NCBI GenBank assembly: GCA_050008715.1
Contig: JBEKMC010000010.1
Coordinates: forward strand, 18,821-82,820
From: JAKACA01 sp050008715
GTDB taxonomy: Bacteria; Actinomycetota; Acidimicrobiia; Acidimicrobiales; Bog-793
Reading direction: 5' to 3'
DNA length: 64,000 nt
Below are positions 33,486 through 42,728 of this stretch, piece after piece. Made by a program: the position numbers and the translations under genes. The notes beneath the pieces were generated by a model. The model worked only from the letters and a program-made list of their open reading frames with translations, was not told the DNA's origin and searched no databases. How positions within the stretch are numbered: the first letter of the stretch is position 1; each line of letters opens with the position of its first letter.

Positions 33486-35627
33486 GTGGCAGATCCGCGC
33501 GGGCAATCGGCAGCCGGCGCGCCAGACGCCCTGGACGCTTTCCTGCACCCTCACGCCATCGCCGTAGTGGGAGCGAGCAGCGATCCGAACACGATCGCCG
33601 GTCTCCTCTTCGCCAACCTCGTCGACAGCCGCTTCGGCGGGACCGTGCTGCCGGTGAACCGGAGGCATCCGGAGGTGCAGGGCGTTGCCGCCTACCCGGA
33701 TCTGGCCTCCTGCCCGGTCGTCCCCGACCTCGTCATCGTCTGCGTGCCGGCGCCCGCGGTCGCCGGCGTGATCGCCCAAGCCGGCGATCTCGGTGTCACG
33801 GCGGTGTGCGTCATCTCAGCCGGGTTCGCGGAGACGGGACCAGAGGGGGCCAGCCTCGAGGCGGCCGTCAGGTCGGAGTCGGCAGCGAGCGGCGTGCGGC
33901 TCGTCGGCCCGAACTGCACCGGGATACTCAGTGGCACGGGCGAGGGGCGGTTCAACGCAACATTCAGCCGGGCCGTCCCACCGGCAGGGCGGACGTCCCT
34001 CCTCAGCCAGTCAGGAGCCATCGGGCTGGCCGTGCTGGAGGCGGCGGAGGTGCGCGGCATTGGGATCGGCGGCTTCGTGTCGGTCGGCAACAGCGCCGAC
34101 GTCGCCTGCAGCGACCTGATCCGGTACTGGGGGCATGACCCCGATACCGACCTCATCCTCCTGTACCTGGAGTCCATCCCCGACCCGCCCACGTTCATCC
34201 AGGTCGCCCGAGAGGTCGGCCGCCGTATCCCCATCGTGGCCGTGAAGGCGGGCCGCACCGAAGCCGGCTCCCGCGCGGCAACGTCGCACACTGCCGCCCT
34301 CTCCGCCGGCGACGTCGCAGTGGACGCCTTGTTGCACCAAGCCGGCGTGATGCGGGCGCAGTCCATCGAAGAGATGCTCGACCTTGCCACGCTCTTGAGC
34401 TCGCAGCGGCAGTTCGGGGGACGGCGCGTCGGCGTTGTCACCAACGGGGGCGGGCCGGGCATTCTCGCCGCCGACGCCTGTGAGTCCAACAGGCTCGTCG
34501 TGCCGGAGCTGAGCGAGATCACGGCGGGGCGCTTGCGGTCCTTGCTCCCGGCGGAGGCGAGCGTGTCCAACCCCGTGGACATGATCGCCAGTGCCACCGC
34601 TCAGCAATACGGTCAGGTAGTCCGCATCCTCGCGACGGCATCGGAGATCGACGCCCTCATCGTCATGTTCAACACGCCCCTCGTCACCCGCTCCTCCGAG
34701 GTGGCGAGCCAGCTCATCGCCGCCCGCCGCGAGCTCGGCAGTGAGCTACCGCTCATCACGGTCTTCATGAACAGGGAAGGCCCGCATCCGTCTCTCCTTC
34801 GGGCGGGCATCCCGTCCTTCGTGTTCCCCGAGAACGCCGCCCGCGCCCTCGGGCAGGCGGTCGCATGGGAGAGTCGACGAGGTCAGCCGGTCGGCACGGT
34901 CGTCCGTCCCGAGGTGGACGCCCGCCATGTGCGGGCGCTCGTGGACGCCGCCCGTGGCCGGGCCAATGAGGGCTGGCTGGCAGCGGCGGACTGCCAGGCA
35001 CTGCTCGACGCCTACGGTATCGAGGTCGTCCACTCTCGCTACGTGCGAACACCCGACGAGGCGGAGGCCGCTCAGATCGAGCTCGCCGGCGCCGTGGTCG
35101 TCAAGATCGCCGCCGCCATCCACAAGAGTGACGTCGGTGGCATCCGACTCGGAGTGACGACACCGGCGGCGGCTGCCGACGCCGTGCGGGCGATTCGCGC
35201 CGACCTCGAGTGGGCCGGGCTGGCCAGGCTTGCGGGCGAGTTTCTCGTGCAGGAGCAGATCGAGTCGGGCCAGGAGATGATCGTGGGGCTCAACCACGAT
35301 CCCTCCCTCGGGCCCCTCGTCGTCGTGGGTTTGGGCGGCACCCTCGCCGAGGTGCTGGGGGACGTCGCCGTCCGGGTCGCACCCCTCACCGACGACGACA
35401 TCGCCGACATGCTGCAGGCTCTGAAGTCGTATCGGCTGCTGACCGGGTTTCGGGGATCGCCGGTACTCGATGTCACCGCTCTGCGCTCCGTGATTCGCGG
35501 TGTCTCTGCGCTCGGTGACGACGTGCCGGAGATCGCCGAGATGGACCTCAACCCGGTCTTCATCCTCGAGAAGGGTGCCATCGCCGCCGACGTGCGCATT
35601 CGCCTGTCTCAGCCCAGGAACGGCTGA
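33486..35627 (+). CDS. NDP-forming acyl-CoA synthetase, fused alpha and beta domains
   Basis: The enzyme converts acyl-CoA, ADP and phosphate to acid, CoA and ATP (or the reverse). In this 713-residue protein residues 15-460 are the CoA-binding and ligase alpha part (AIAVVGASSDPNTIAGLLFANL; catalytic His in AATSHTAALSAGD; NGGGPGILAAD), and residues 490-713 are the ATP-grasp beta part (GAVVVKIAAAIHKSDVGGI, then VGLGGTLAEVLGDVAVRVAPL). No acetyltransferase domain is present. The GTG at 33486 has GGGAG 10 bases upstream; a GTG at 33456 is also in frame. It is divergent from the ferredoxin-dependent oxidoreductase that would supply acyl-CoA. Confidence 0.9.
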   Translation: MADPRGQSAAGAPDALDAFLHPHAIAVVGASSDPNTIAGLLFANLVDSRFGGTVLPVNRRHPEVQGVAAYPDLASCPVVPDLVIVCVPAPAVAGVIAQAGDLGVTAVCVISAGFAETGPEGASLEAAVRSESAASGVRLVGPNCTGILSGTGEGRFNATFSRAVPPAGRTSLLSQSGAIGLAVLEAAEVRGIGIGGFVSVGNSADVACSDLIRYWGHDPDTDLILLYLESIPDPPTFIQVAREVGRRIPIVAVKAGRTEAGSRAATSHTAALSAGDVAVDALLHQAGVMRAQSIEEMLDLATLLSSQRQFGGRRVGVVTNGGGPGILAADACESNRLVVPELSEITAGRLRSLLPAEASVSNPVDMIASATAQQYGQVVRILATASEIDALIVMFNTPLVTRSSEVASQLIAARRELGSELPLITVFMNREGPHPSLLRAGIPSFVFPENAARALGQAVAWESRRGQPVGTVVRPEVDARHVRALVDAARGRANEGWLAAADCQALLDAYGIEVVHSRYVRTPDEAEAAQIELAGAVVVKIAAAIHKSDVGGIRLGVTTPAAAADAVRAIRADLEWAGLARLAGEFLVQEQIESGQEMIVGLNHDPSLGPLVVVGLGGTLAEVLGDVAVRVAPLTDDDIADMLQALKSYRLLTGFRGSPVLDVTALRSVIRGVSALGDDVPEIAEMDLNPVFILEKGAIAADVRIRLSQPRNG

Positions 35628-36752
35628 GGCATCTCGGCGAGCGCTTCCTCGAGGACGCTGAGCGCCTCCGGCATGTTCGCCCTCCCGAACCCGAAGCGGA
35701 CGTGAGCGGGTTCGTCGTAGACCGATCCCGGAAGGAGCAGGACGCCGGCGGCAGCGAGACGCTCACAGAGCTGGTCGACGTCGCCGAGCCCGCTCACGCG
35801 AGGAAAGCCGATGGGGCTGGCCACGGGCCGCACCCAATCGAAGACGTCCGGATGACGGCGTAAGAAACCGTCGAGCGCTCCCAGGTTCTGCTTGACGATC
35901 CCGCGGTTGCGGGCGAGCAGCTCTGGGCGGTGACGCAAGGCGAGAGCCGACAGCTGTTCGCTCGGGCCACTGGCACAGATCGTCGTGTAGTGCTTCAAGT
36001 CGACCACCGCGCGTCGCAGCCTTTCGTCGTGCGTGGCGATCCACCCGATGCGAAGCCCAGGCAGGCCGTAGCTCTTCGACACGCTGCCGAGGGAGACCGC
36101 TCGCCCGTATCGATCGCACGCAGCTGGGAGCCGATCGTGCTCGTCATGCTCGAGCTCGCGGTAGACCTCGTCGCAAAAGAGCGTGACGCCGCCCTCCTGT
36201 GCGAGCTCGACCACGGCGTCGTAGGTGTCCCGCTCCATCAAGGTGCCCGTCGGGTTGTGCGGTTGGTTGAGGTACAAGATGCCAGTGCCTGGTCGCAGCA
36301 GTCGGCCGAGCCCGTCGAGGTCGTGCGCCCAGCCGTCCTCGTAGCGCCGCCGCCACTGACTCACCTCGGCGCCCGTGCTGCGGGCGAGCTGCAGGGCGGA
36401 CTCGTAACACGGCGACTCCACGACGGCGTGGTCGCCGGGACCGAGAAGGGCGTGATACACGAGGAAGATCGCCTCCTCGGCGCAGCTCGTCACGACCACC
36501 TCGTCGGCTTGAACCGTCTCGTAGACGGCCGAGATCGCCTCTCGCAGCTCGAGCGAGCCGGACGACTCGGTGTAGCCGCAGCGCATCTCCAGCAGCTGGT
36601 CGCGGGCGCCGGGCTCGAGGCTCAGCAACTCACCGACGGTCCGCGACTCGCAGTCGCTGCTCGACAGCATGTAGCGGGTCGTGAAGCATGTAGCGGGTCG
36701 TGAATTCGTAGCGCTCGTAGTACTTCTCGATGCGGAACGGAGTGACCTCCAC
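35609..36752 (-). pseudogene. PLP-dependent aminotransferase (class I/II) interrupted by a 19-bp duplication
   Basis: The family reading is intact except at one place. The start GTG at 36752 (AGAAGGGAG 5 bases upstream) opens VEVTPFRIEKYYERYEFTTRYML, but a perfect 19-base tandem duplication (36667-36685 and 36686-36704) then shifts the frame. Removing one copy restores RYMLSSSDCESRTVGELL. From 36670 to 35609 a 353-residue frame continues with the PLP Lys in SVSKSYGLPGLRIGW and the NQPHNPTGT and YHALLGPGDHAV motifs. The shortened frame could in principle restart at the ATG at 36670, but lacks the N-terminal arm. The gene would deaminate amino acids, fitting the neighbouring 2-oxoacid enzymes. 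Sequencing error is possible. Confidence 0.85.
36667..36704. repeat. Perfect 19-bp tandem duplication inside the aminotransferase
   Basis: The unit GCATGTAGCGGGTCGTGAA occurs twice with no spacer (36667-36685 and 36686-36704). Nineteen is not a multiple of three, so it shifts the frame. Loss of one copy by slippage would restore the gene. Confidence 0.95.
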
Positions 36753-36896
36753 AGCAGCTCCCTTCTGTGACTCGTGAGCGTAGGTCAGCGACGAAGAAAC
36801 CCTCCCGCTGCTCACACCGGGGCGGGAGACTTCTCGAGGAGCGAATCCGGTCGTTGATCGGGCCGCGGAGGCACCGTGGCAAGCATCGAGCGGCGC

Positions 36897-37245
36897 TCAA
36901 CAGACGTTGAGCTGGGCGCTCCAACCCTGACTCGCCGTGTAGTGCGCTGCGAAGAGGAGGCCGTGGGTGCCGCCCACGCTGCCGTCCCACGCGTTGCCCC
37001 CCGGATACAGCGGGGAGACGTAGTGCCAGCTGATCGGCAGTCGGGCTGTGATGCGGGGTGCCGCCGCAGCTCATGCACCCCCAGCTGGCCTCGAGCATAT
37101 TCTGCAGCCACACGGAAAGATCGGCGGCGGTCGTCGAGGTGGGCGACGCGATCGTGGTCGAAGTCGCCGTCGTGCTGCTACAGGCGGCAGCCGTCAGGGC
37201 CAGAGCAGCCAGCCCGACTCCGATCAGCCCGTGAACAAGACCATC
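36897..37245 (-). pseudogene. Frameshifted small lipoprotein gene
   Basis: Three frames carry pieces of one protein. ATG at about 37243 (after AAGGGGG) reads MVLFTG then stops. One base over, a lipoprotein signal reads LIGVGLAALALTAAACSSTT and runs into LSVWLQNMLEASWGCMSCGG. In the next frame the end reads ISWHYVSPLYPGGNAWDGSV and then GLLFAAHYTASQGWSAQLNVC before TGA at 36897-36899. One missing base near 37230 and one extra base near 37040 would join them into about 115 residues. I do not recognise the family. It may be a decayed gene or contain assembly errors. Confidence 0.45.
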
Positions 37246-37767
37246 CCCCTTCGTTGTCGCGTGCCTGACCCGTGGCCACCTTCGGCGGCGGTGCGTGCAC
37301 GACGACAGAGATCGAGGGTTACGCTTCCGCGTTCCATCTTGGTGTTGCCCCAGACCCCGGCACTCCGCGCCAGCTTCGCGAGGAGACGTCGAAACTATGG
37401 GTCACGAGCCACGAGGCTTACGTTCGGCTGAGCCGTGAACCGGCCGGTGGCTGTGCGACTCGGCGTCCCCGAGGCAACGGCGACGAACAGCATCCTCTCC
37501 GGGCTGATCCGCCTGGGTAGAGCGTCCGCGTGATGAACACCTTCCGTCGACTCTCGGTTCGACAGGCCGTCAACAGCCGACGCGCCCCGCGTCGCCGGGT
37601 GCTCCGCCCACGGAATGGATTGATACCGCGCGTGCTCCGGAGGCTTCATCTCCTGAGTTGAGGCTGAGGCACGGCGCCAGCCTGCGATCCGGGACACGGC
37701 TCGGAGTCGACAAGACGGCAACGGCGCTGGTTGAGCGAAGGACGGCACGGAGACATAGGGTCCGACG
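37246..37767. other. Stretch without a convincing gene
   Basis: An 82-codon plus-strand frame from a GTG at 37272 to 37520 has a partly protein-like middle (GYASAFHLGVAPDP, then LREETSKLWVTSHEAYVRL) but no ribosome-binding site and no known family; I give it low weight. The remaining 250 bases show nothing. TAGGGT at 37756-37761 belongs to the next gene. Confidence 0.35.
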
Positions 37768-38166
37768 ATGGACTTCATGCGCCCCGTCTCGCCCCGAATG
37801 CTGGCGGCAGTGTTCATCCTCAGCGGGACGACGCACCTCGTACGGCCACAGGTGTTCGATGCCCTGATGCCTCGAGTTCTCCCGAAGGGCTCGCATCGCG
37901 GGCTCATCTATGCGAGCGGTGCTGCTGAGCTCGCGTGCGCGTTCGGCCTGCTTCTGCAGAGAAGATGGGCCGGATCGCTCAGCGTCCTCGTGCTGGCGGC
38001 GGTGTGGCCCGCCAACCTGCAGATGGCACTCGACGCCGGCACCGGCCGCCATCCCGGTCTCGCCGACAGCGGCATCGTCGCGTGGGGTCGCCTCCCTCTC
38101 CAGATCCCGATGCTGCAAGCCGCATGGAGGGCACGCTCGGTGAGTGCCTCGCCGATGCAGGGCTGA
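37768..38166 (+). CDS. DoxX-like small membrane protein
   Basis: The 132-residue protein has three to four hydrophobic helices and the DoxX-like opening MLAAVFILSGTTHLVRPQVFDALMP followed by GLIYASGAAELACAFGLLL. Proteins of this family are small inner-membrane proteins, some linked to quinone or thiol redox; the function here is unknown. TAGGGT at 37756-37761 ends 6 bases before the ATG, so the mRNA may be leaderless. The ATG at 37777 is an alternative. Confidence 0.78.
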   Translation: MDFMRPVSPRMLAAVFILSGTTHLVRPQVFDALMPRVLPKGSHRGLIYASGAAELACAFGLLLQRRWAGSLSVLVLAAVWPANLQMALDAGTGRHPGLADSGIVAWGRLPLQIPMLQAAWRARSVSASPMQG

Positions 38167-38220
38167 CTGGTACGGTGCGCCGGGCCATCAGTGACACACC
38201 CCCGGGCTACCCTCGCGCCC

Positions 38221-39792
38221 ATGGCGTCGTCGAGGGCTTCTGAGGCCTTGCAGTTCGACTTTGCGTCGCCGGACGCGGACGCCGTCGAGCGGGGCAGGGA
38301 GGTCGAGGACCGGTCGCCCACCTCGAAGGAGCCCGAGTCCAGCCATAGCCTGGAACCACCCGGCCGCCACCCGGAACCCGGCCTCGACGTGGAGGCCGGC
38401 GTGCGTCGGTGGGGTCACGAGACTGAACCGGAATGGCACGGTGACGAGCTCGACACGCTCGAAGCCGGGTCGAGCGCGGATTCGGCGCTCACGGTGGCAG
38501 AATTCTACGACCGCGTGAAGTCGGCCCTCAGGATGGAGTTCCCGACTGAGGTCTGGGTGACGGGCGAGATCCGCAAGGTCTCCGTGAGCAAGGGCAACCG
38601 GTACCTCGAGCTCGCCGACCACGGTGCTCCCAACGGCCGGGGCAGCACGGCGATGCTGGATGTCGCCTGCTGGTCGCGCGACTGGCCGCTGATCGGTGCC
38701 GAGCTGAAATCGGTCGGCCTCGAGTTGACCGCCGGTCTCGTGGTGCGAATCCGCGGCAGGGTCGGTGTCTGGGACGGCGCCGCCAAGCTGCGTTTCTCCA
38801 TGACCGACCTCGACGTGGCAGCGTTGCTCGGTGGCATCGCGGCGGCTCGGCGCAAGCTGCTGCTGGCGCTCGAAGCCGAGGGCCTGCTCGGGGCAAATCG
38901 CCGGCTCGCCGTGCCGCTCGTCCCGATGAGGATCGGTCTCGTCACAAGTGCGGGCTCCGAGGCCTACCGGGACTTCACGGGGCAGCTGAAGCGCTCTGCC
39001 TACCGCTTCGACATTCGCCTCGAGGCGTCGGCCGTGCAGGGACCCGAGGCGCCTCAGCAGATCGCCGCCGCAATCCGCAGGCTCCACGACTTCAGGCCGG
39101 ACGTGATCGTGCTCGTCCGCGGCGGCGGTGGCCGCGGAGACCTCGCGGCCTTCGACAGCGAGCACGTCGCCCGGGCGATCGCGAGCTCGCGCCATCCCGT
39201 CTGGACGGGTATCGGCCACACGGGCGACCGGTCGGTGGCCGACGAGGTCTGCCAGCGGGCGCTCATCACCCCGTCGGGCTGCGGCGAGGCCATCGTCACG
39301 GCAGTCACGGCCTACTTGGAGGGGATCGGGGACTCGGCCCAGGCGATTGCGAGCCGCGGCCGGGCTGCCATCGACAGAGCAGATGCCCGCGTCGCCGACA
39401 CCAGGATCCGCCTCGCTGGGGCCGCCCGCCACGAGCTCTCCCAGGCAAACGCCTCGCTCGTGCTCTCGAGCAACCGCGCCGTGCACGCCGCCGTCGTCAG
39501 CCTCGAGCGCAATCGCGCCGCCGTTGGGACCCAGGCGCAGCACCTCGCCCACGTCGCCGGTCATCTGCTGCAGAGCGAGGAGCAGCGCGTCACGAACCTG
39601 CGAGGCATGCTGGCGGCCTTCGACCCGCGGCGGCAGCTCGCCCGAGGCTGGTCGCTCACGAAGACGACCGACGGCCGAGTGCTCCGCTCCGTCGCCGAGC
39701 TGGCCCTTGCCGACAGGATCGTCACGACGTTCGCCGACGGCAACGTGACCTCGAACGTGGAGCACATCTCGAGAATCGAGGAGACGCAGTGA
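38221..39792 (+). CDS. xseA: Exodeoxyribonuclease VII large subunit
   Basis: With XseB it forms the processive single-strand DNA exonuclease VII. The 523-residue protein has an N-terminal acidic extension of about 90 residues, then the OB-fold (LTVAEFYDRVKSALRMEFPTEVWVTGEI), the catalytic domain (RIGLVTSAGSEAYRDF and VIVLVRGGGGRGDLAAFDSE, with THTGH-like GIGHTGDRSVADEVCQRAL) and a coiled-coil C-terminal part. TACCCT at 38208-38213 ends 7 bases before the ATG. The stop overlaps xseB (GTGA). The N-terminal extension is longer than usual. Confidence 0.95.
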   Translation: MASSRASEALQFDFASPDADAVERGREVEDRSPTSKEPESSHSLEPPGRHPEPGLDVEAGVRRWGHETEPEWHGDELDTLEAGSSADSALTVAEFYDRVKSALRMEFPTEVWVTGEIRKVSVSKGNRYLELADHGAPNGRGSTAMLDVACWSRDWPLIGAELKSVGLELTAGLVVRIRGRVGVWDGAAKLRFSMTDLDVAALLGGIAAARRKLLLALEAEGLLGANRRLAVPLVPMRIGLVTSAGSEAYRDFTGQLKRSAYRFDIRLEASAVQGPEAPQQIAAAIRRLHDFRPDVIVLVRGGGGRGDLAAFDSEHVARAIASSRHPVWTGIGHTGDRSVADEVCQRALITPSGCGEAIVTAVTAYLEGIGDSAQAIASRGRAAIDRADARVADTRIRLAGAARHELSQANASLVLSSNRAVHAAVVSLERNRAAVGTQAQHLAHVAGHLLQSEEQRVTNLRGMLAAFDPRRQLARGWSLTKTTDGRVLRSVAELALADRIVTTFADGNVTSNVEHISRIEETQ

Positions 39793-40106
39793 CAGATACG
39801 GACAGCCCCGGTTTGACGGCAGCGAGCCGTCCTGCGGCGGTCGCGGCGCCCGAGCCGGCGGCAATGCCGGTAGAGGGGCTTGGATACTCCGAAGCCGCCG
39901 CCGAGCTGGACCGGATCATCGCGGAGTTGGACCGCGGCGTCATCGACGTCGACGTGCTCGAGGTCCGGCTCCGCCGGGCGGTCGAGATCGTCGAGGAGCT
40001 CGACCGGCGCATCCGGGGCGCACGCGAGCGTGTGAACGCCATCCTGCCTCGGCTGGAGTCCGCCGGCCGTGGCGAGGCTGACATCGACGGCCCAGCTACG
40101 GTGTGA
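39789..40106 (+). CDS. xseB: Exodeoxyribonuclease VII small subunit
   Basis: The 105-residue protein has the XseB pattern GYSEAAAELDRIIAELDRG, then VDVLEVRLRRAVEIVEELDRRI, forming the helices that coat the large subunit. A 30-residue Ala/Pro-rich leader precedes it. It starts with GTG overlapping the xseA stop and ends 4 bases before the next ATG, whose own -10-like hexamer lies inside xseB. Confidence 0.92.
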   Translation: MTDTDSPGLTAASRPAAVAAPEPAAMPVEGLGYSEAAAELDRIIAELDRGVIDVDVLEVRLRRAVEIVEELDRRIRGARERVNAILPRLESAGRGEADIDGPATV

Positions 40107-40110
40107 CGCC

Positions 40111-40998
40111 ATGGCAGACAGGATCGAGCACATCGGAGTGGTCGGATCCGGCCTGATGGGCTCGGGCATCACAGAGGTGTGTGCTCGGGCCGGGCTGGAC
40201 GTGATCGTCGTGGAGACCGACGCCACGACAGCCGAGCGGGGTCAGGAGCGGCTGCAGAAGTCGTTGCAGACCGGCGCGCGGCGGGGAAAAATCACCGAGG
40301 AACAGGCAGAAGCGGCATTCGCGAGGGTTCGCTATGCCACGAGCCTTGACGAGCTCGCCGATCGGGAGCTCGTCGTCGAGGCGGTCACCGAGGACGCCGC
40401 CGCCAAGGTGAAGGTCTTCCGGACGCTTGACAGGGTGGTCGCCTCCGAGCAGGCCATCCTCGCCTCCAACACGTCCTCCATACCGATCATGAAGCTCGCC
40501 ACGGTCACGAGCCGGCCCGAGCAGGTGCTCGGCCTGCACTTCTTCAACCCCGTACCGGTGCTACGCCTCGTCGAGCTCGTCACGTCGCTCATGACGAGCG
40601 ACGTCGTCGTCGACCGGGCGACGGAGTTCGTCACCGGTCCCCTCGAAAAGCGCGTGATCCGTTCGCAGGACCGAGCCGGGTTCGTCGTGAACTCGCTGTT
40701 GATCCCGTACCTGTTGTCGGCGGTGCGCATGCTCGAGTCGGGTTTCGCCACTCGTGACGACATCGACGCCGGGATGATCGAGGGCTGCGCCCACCCGATG
40801 GGGCCGCTGGCGCTCAGTGACCTCATCGGGCTCGACACGATGCAGGCGGTGGCGGAGTCGCTCTACGACGAGTTCAAGGAGCCCCTCTACGCGCCGCCGC
40901 CACTGTTGCTGCGGATGGTGGAGGCGGGGTTGATGGGTCGCAAGAGCGGGCGCGGTTTCTACGAGTACGGCCGGCAGACCGCGCAGGCCCCCGCTTGA
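40111..40998 (+). CDS. 3-hydroxyacyl-CoA (3-hydroxybutyryl-CoA) dehydrogenase
   Basis: This NAD-dependent enzyme of fatty acid or butyryl-CoA metabolism has 295 residues. The Rossmann motif is VVGSGLMGSGITEVCARAGLDVIVVE; ASNTSSIPIMKLA and GLHFFNPVPVLRLVELV carry the catalytic His, and the C-terminal domain shows DAGMIEGCAHPMGPLALSDLIGLD. TACGGT at 40097-40102 ends 8 bases before the ATG, so it probably has its own leaderless start inside xseB. The cupin gene overlaps its stop (TTGA). Confidence 0.93.
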   Translation: MADRIEHIGVVGSGLMGSGITEVCARAGLDVIVVETDATTAERGQERLQKSLQTGARRGKITEEQAEAAFARVRYATSLDELADRELVVEAVTEDAAAKVKVFRTLDRVVASEQAILASNTSSIPIMKLATVTSRPEQVLGLHFFNPVPVLRLVELVTSLMTSDVVVDRATEFVTGPLEKRVIRSQDRAGFVVNSLLIPYLLSAVRMLESGFATRDDIDAGMIEGCAHPMGPLALSDLIGLDTMQAVAESLYDEFKEPLYAPPPLLLRMVEAGLMGRKSGRGFYEYGRQTAQAPA

Positions 40999-41360
40999 GC
41001 AGCGCTTCAGGTTACGAGCGGGAGACCGACGATCGACCCTGGGGCAGCTACGTGGTGCTCGACGAGGGCGCCCACTACAAGGTCAAGCGAATCGTCGTAC
41101 GTGCCGGCAAGCGACTCAGCCTCCAGATCCACAAGAAACGGTCGGAGCACTGGTTCGTCGTCGAGGGCTCGGGACGGGTGACCGTCGGTGAGGGCTTCGT
41201 CGATGTGACCGTCGGCGACGCCGTGGATCTCCCGGTTGGCACGGCTCACCGGGTCGAGAACACTGGTGACGTCGATCTGGTCTTCATCGAGGTGCAGCAC
41301 GGGGAGTCCTTCGCAGAGGACGACATCGTGCGCCTCGAGGACGACTTCGGGCGAACGTAG
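40995..41360 (+). CDS. Cupin protein, mannose-6-phosphate isomerase type II-like
   Basis: The 121-residue protein is one cupin barrel like the C-terminal domain of bifunctional mannose-1-phosphate guanylyltransferase/isomerases: RPWGSYVVLDEGAHYKVKRI, metal ligands in LQIHKKRSEHWFVVEGSG, and VGTAHRVENTGDVDLVFIEVQ. It may interconvert mannose and fructose phosphates, but stand-alone members are often uncharacterised. It starts with TTG overlapping the dehydrogenase stop. It converges on the P450 with 8 bases between the stops. Confidence 0.8.
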   Translation: MSSASGYERETDDRPWGSYVVLDEGAHYKVKRIVVRAGKRLSLQIHKKRSEHWFVVEGSGRVTVGEGFVDVTVGDAVDLPVGTAHRVENTGDVDLVFIEVQHGESFAEDDIVRLEDDFGRT

Positions 41361-41368
41361 TCGCCGGC

Positions 41369-42679
41369 TCAGCTCGAGAGCACGACCGGGAGCTCGGCCA
41401 GACCGCGCAACGTGATGCGGTTCTTGAACGCAGGCGCTTCCGTCGCCAACTCGATCGAGCGGTAACGGGCGAGGAGACGATCGAAGGCGACCTGGCCCTC
41501 GGCTCGCGCCAAGGACGCGCCGAGGCAGAAGTGAATGCCGCTCGCGAAGCTCATCGGCGGCCCCTCGTCGCGGCGAAGGTCGAGCCGCTCGGGATCGCTG
41601 AATCGAGCCGGGTCGCGGTTGGCAGCACCGAGGACGGTGATGATCTCGCTGCCGGCAGGGATTGGCAGGCCGGCGAGCTCGATGTCCTCGAAGGCATGGC
41701 GGCCGTCGAACTGCACCGGGCTGTCATAGCGGAGGAGCTCCTCGACCGCCGCCCGCATGGTGGCGCCCTCGCGGTTGCCGGCAGTGCCCTCGCAGGCGAG
41801 GTCCGCCCGGAGCCGGGCGAGCTCGTCGGGGTGCCGAAGGAGGGCGAGGAGGCCGTTGCCGATGAGATTGGTCGTCGTCTCAAAACCCGCCCCGAACAAG
41901 AGGATGGCCGTCGAGATCAGCTCCATCTCGGTGAGCTTGTCCGTGCCTTCCTCGACGGCGATGAGGCCGCTGAGCAGGTCATCGAGAGGAGCCCGGCGAC
42001 GGACGGCGACGAGGTCGGCGAAATACTCCTCGAGCTCGGCCTGCGCCTCGAAGGCCGGCTCGATCTCGTCGTCGGCGATGACGGGTTCGAGAAGCACCGT
42101 GGCTCGTCCCATGACCTCTCGAAAGCGCGGCCAGTCCTTGGATGGGACGCCCAGCATCTTCGAGATGACCGCCACGGGCAACCGGTAGGCGAGCACCTCC
42201 ATGATGTCGACGACCTCGCCGGTCGGGATGCGATCGAGCAGGTCGTCGACCAGTTCCACGATGTCGGGGCGCAGCCGCTCGACTGTCCTCGGCGTGAAGG
42301 CCTTCGAGACGAGCGCACGGAGGCGAGTGTGGTCAGGCGGATTCAGGAACAAGAGCGAGCGGCGGTCTGTCGTGAGCTCGAGGATCCTCGGGAAGATCTC
42401 GAGGTGGCCGAACCGCTCCCGCACCCGCTCCTCCCGGTCCGCCTCCTCCTTGCCGAGGCGGGGGTCGCGCAGGGCGAACTGGCATTCCTCATAGCGCGTG
42501 CAGACGACGAAACCCACGCCCGAGCGGTATACGGGCGCCGCCTCCCGCAGCAGGCGGTAGCGGCCGTAGGGATCTTGGCGGCCTTCTGGCGTGCCGATGG
42601 TCTCGAGGAAGAGCGCATCCAGCTCCGGAACGGCGGAAGGCCAGTCGTTGGCCTTGTCGCTCGTACGTAGGTCCACCAT
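41369..42679 (-). CDS. Cytochrome P450
   Basis: The 436-residue monooxygenase has the I-helix oxygen-binding AGFETTTN, the ExxR motif in AVEELLRYDSPVQFDGR, and the heme-binding loop FASGIHFCLGASLAR with C385 as ligand (Ala instead of the usual Gly after Phe). It needs electrons from a ferredoxin and a reductase; a ferredoxin-reductase-like gene lies 2.2 kb away at 44885. The ATG at 42679 is used because TACAGT (minus strand, 42688-42693) ends 8 bases upstream; the frame stays open beyond the start only as a reading of the divergent gene. The substrate is unknown. Confidence 0.92.
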   Translation of the reverse strand: MVDLRTSDKANDWPSAVPELDALFLETIGTPEGRQDPYGRYRLLREAAPVYRSGVGFVVCTRYEECQFALRDPRLGKEEADREERVRERFGHLEIFPRILELTTDRRSLLFLNPPDHTRLRALVSKAFTPRTVERLRPDIVELVDDLLDRIPTGEVVDIMEVLAYRLPVAVISKMLGVPSKDWPRFREVMGRATVLLEPVIADDEIEPAFEAQAELEEYFADLVAVRRRAPLDDLLSGLIAVEEGTDKLTEMELISTAILLFGAGFETTTNLIGNGLLALLRHPDELARLRADLACEGTAGNREGATMRAAVEELLRYDSPVQFDGRHAFEDIELAGLPIPAGSEIITVLGAANRDPARFSDPERLDLRRDEGPPMSFASGIHFCLGASLARAEGQVAFDRLLARYRSIELATEAPAFKNRITLRGLAELPVVLSS

Positions 42680-42728
42680 GCCTCGGAACTGTAGTTCGCC
42701 CTGTTTCGCCGCTGGCCTACAGCCGTCG

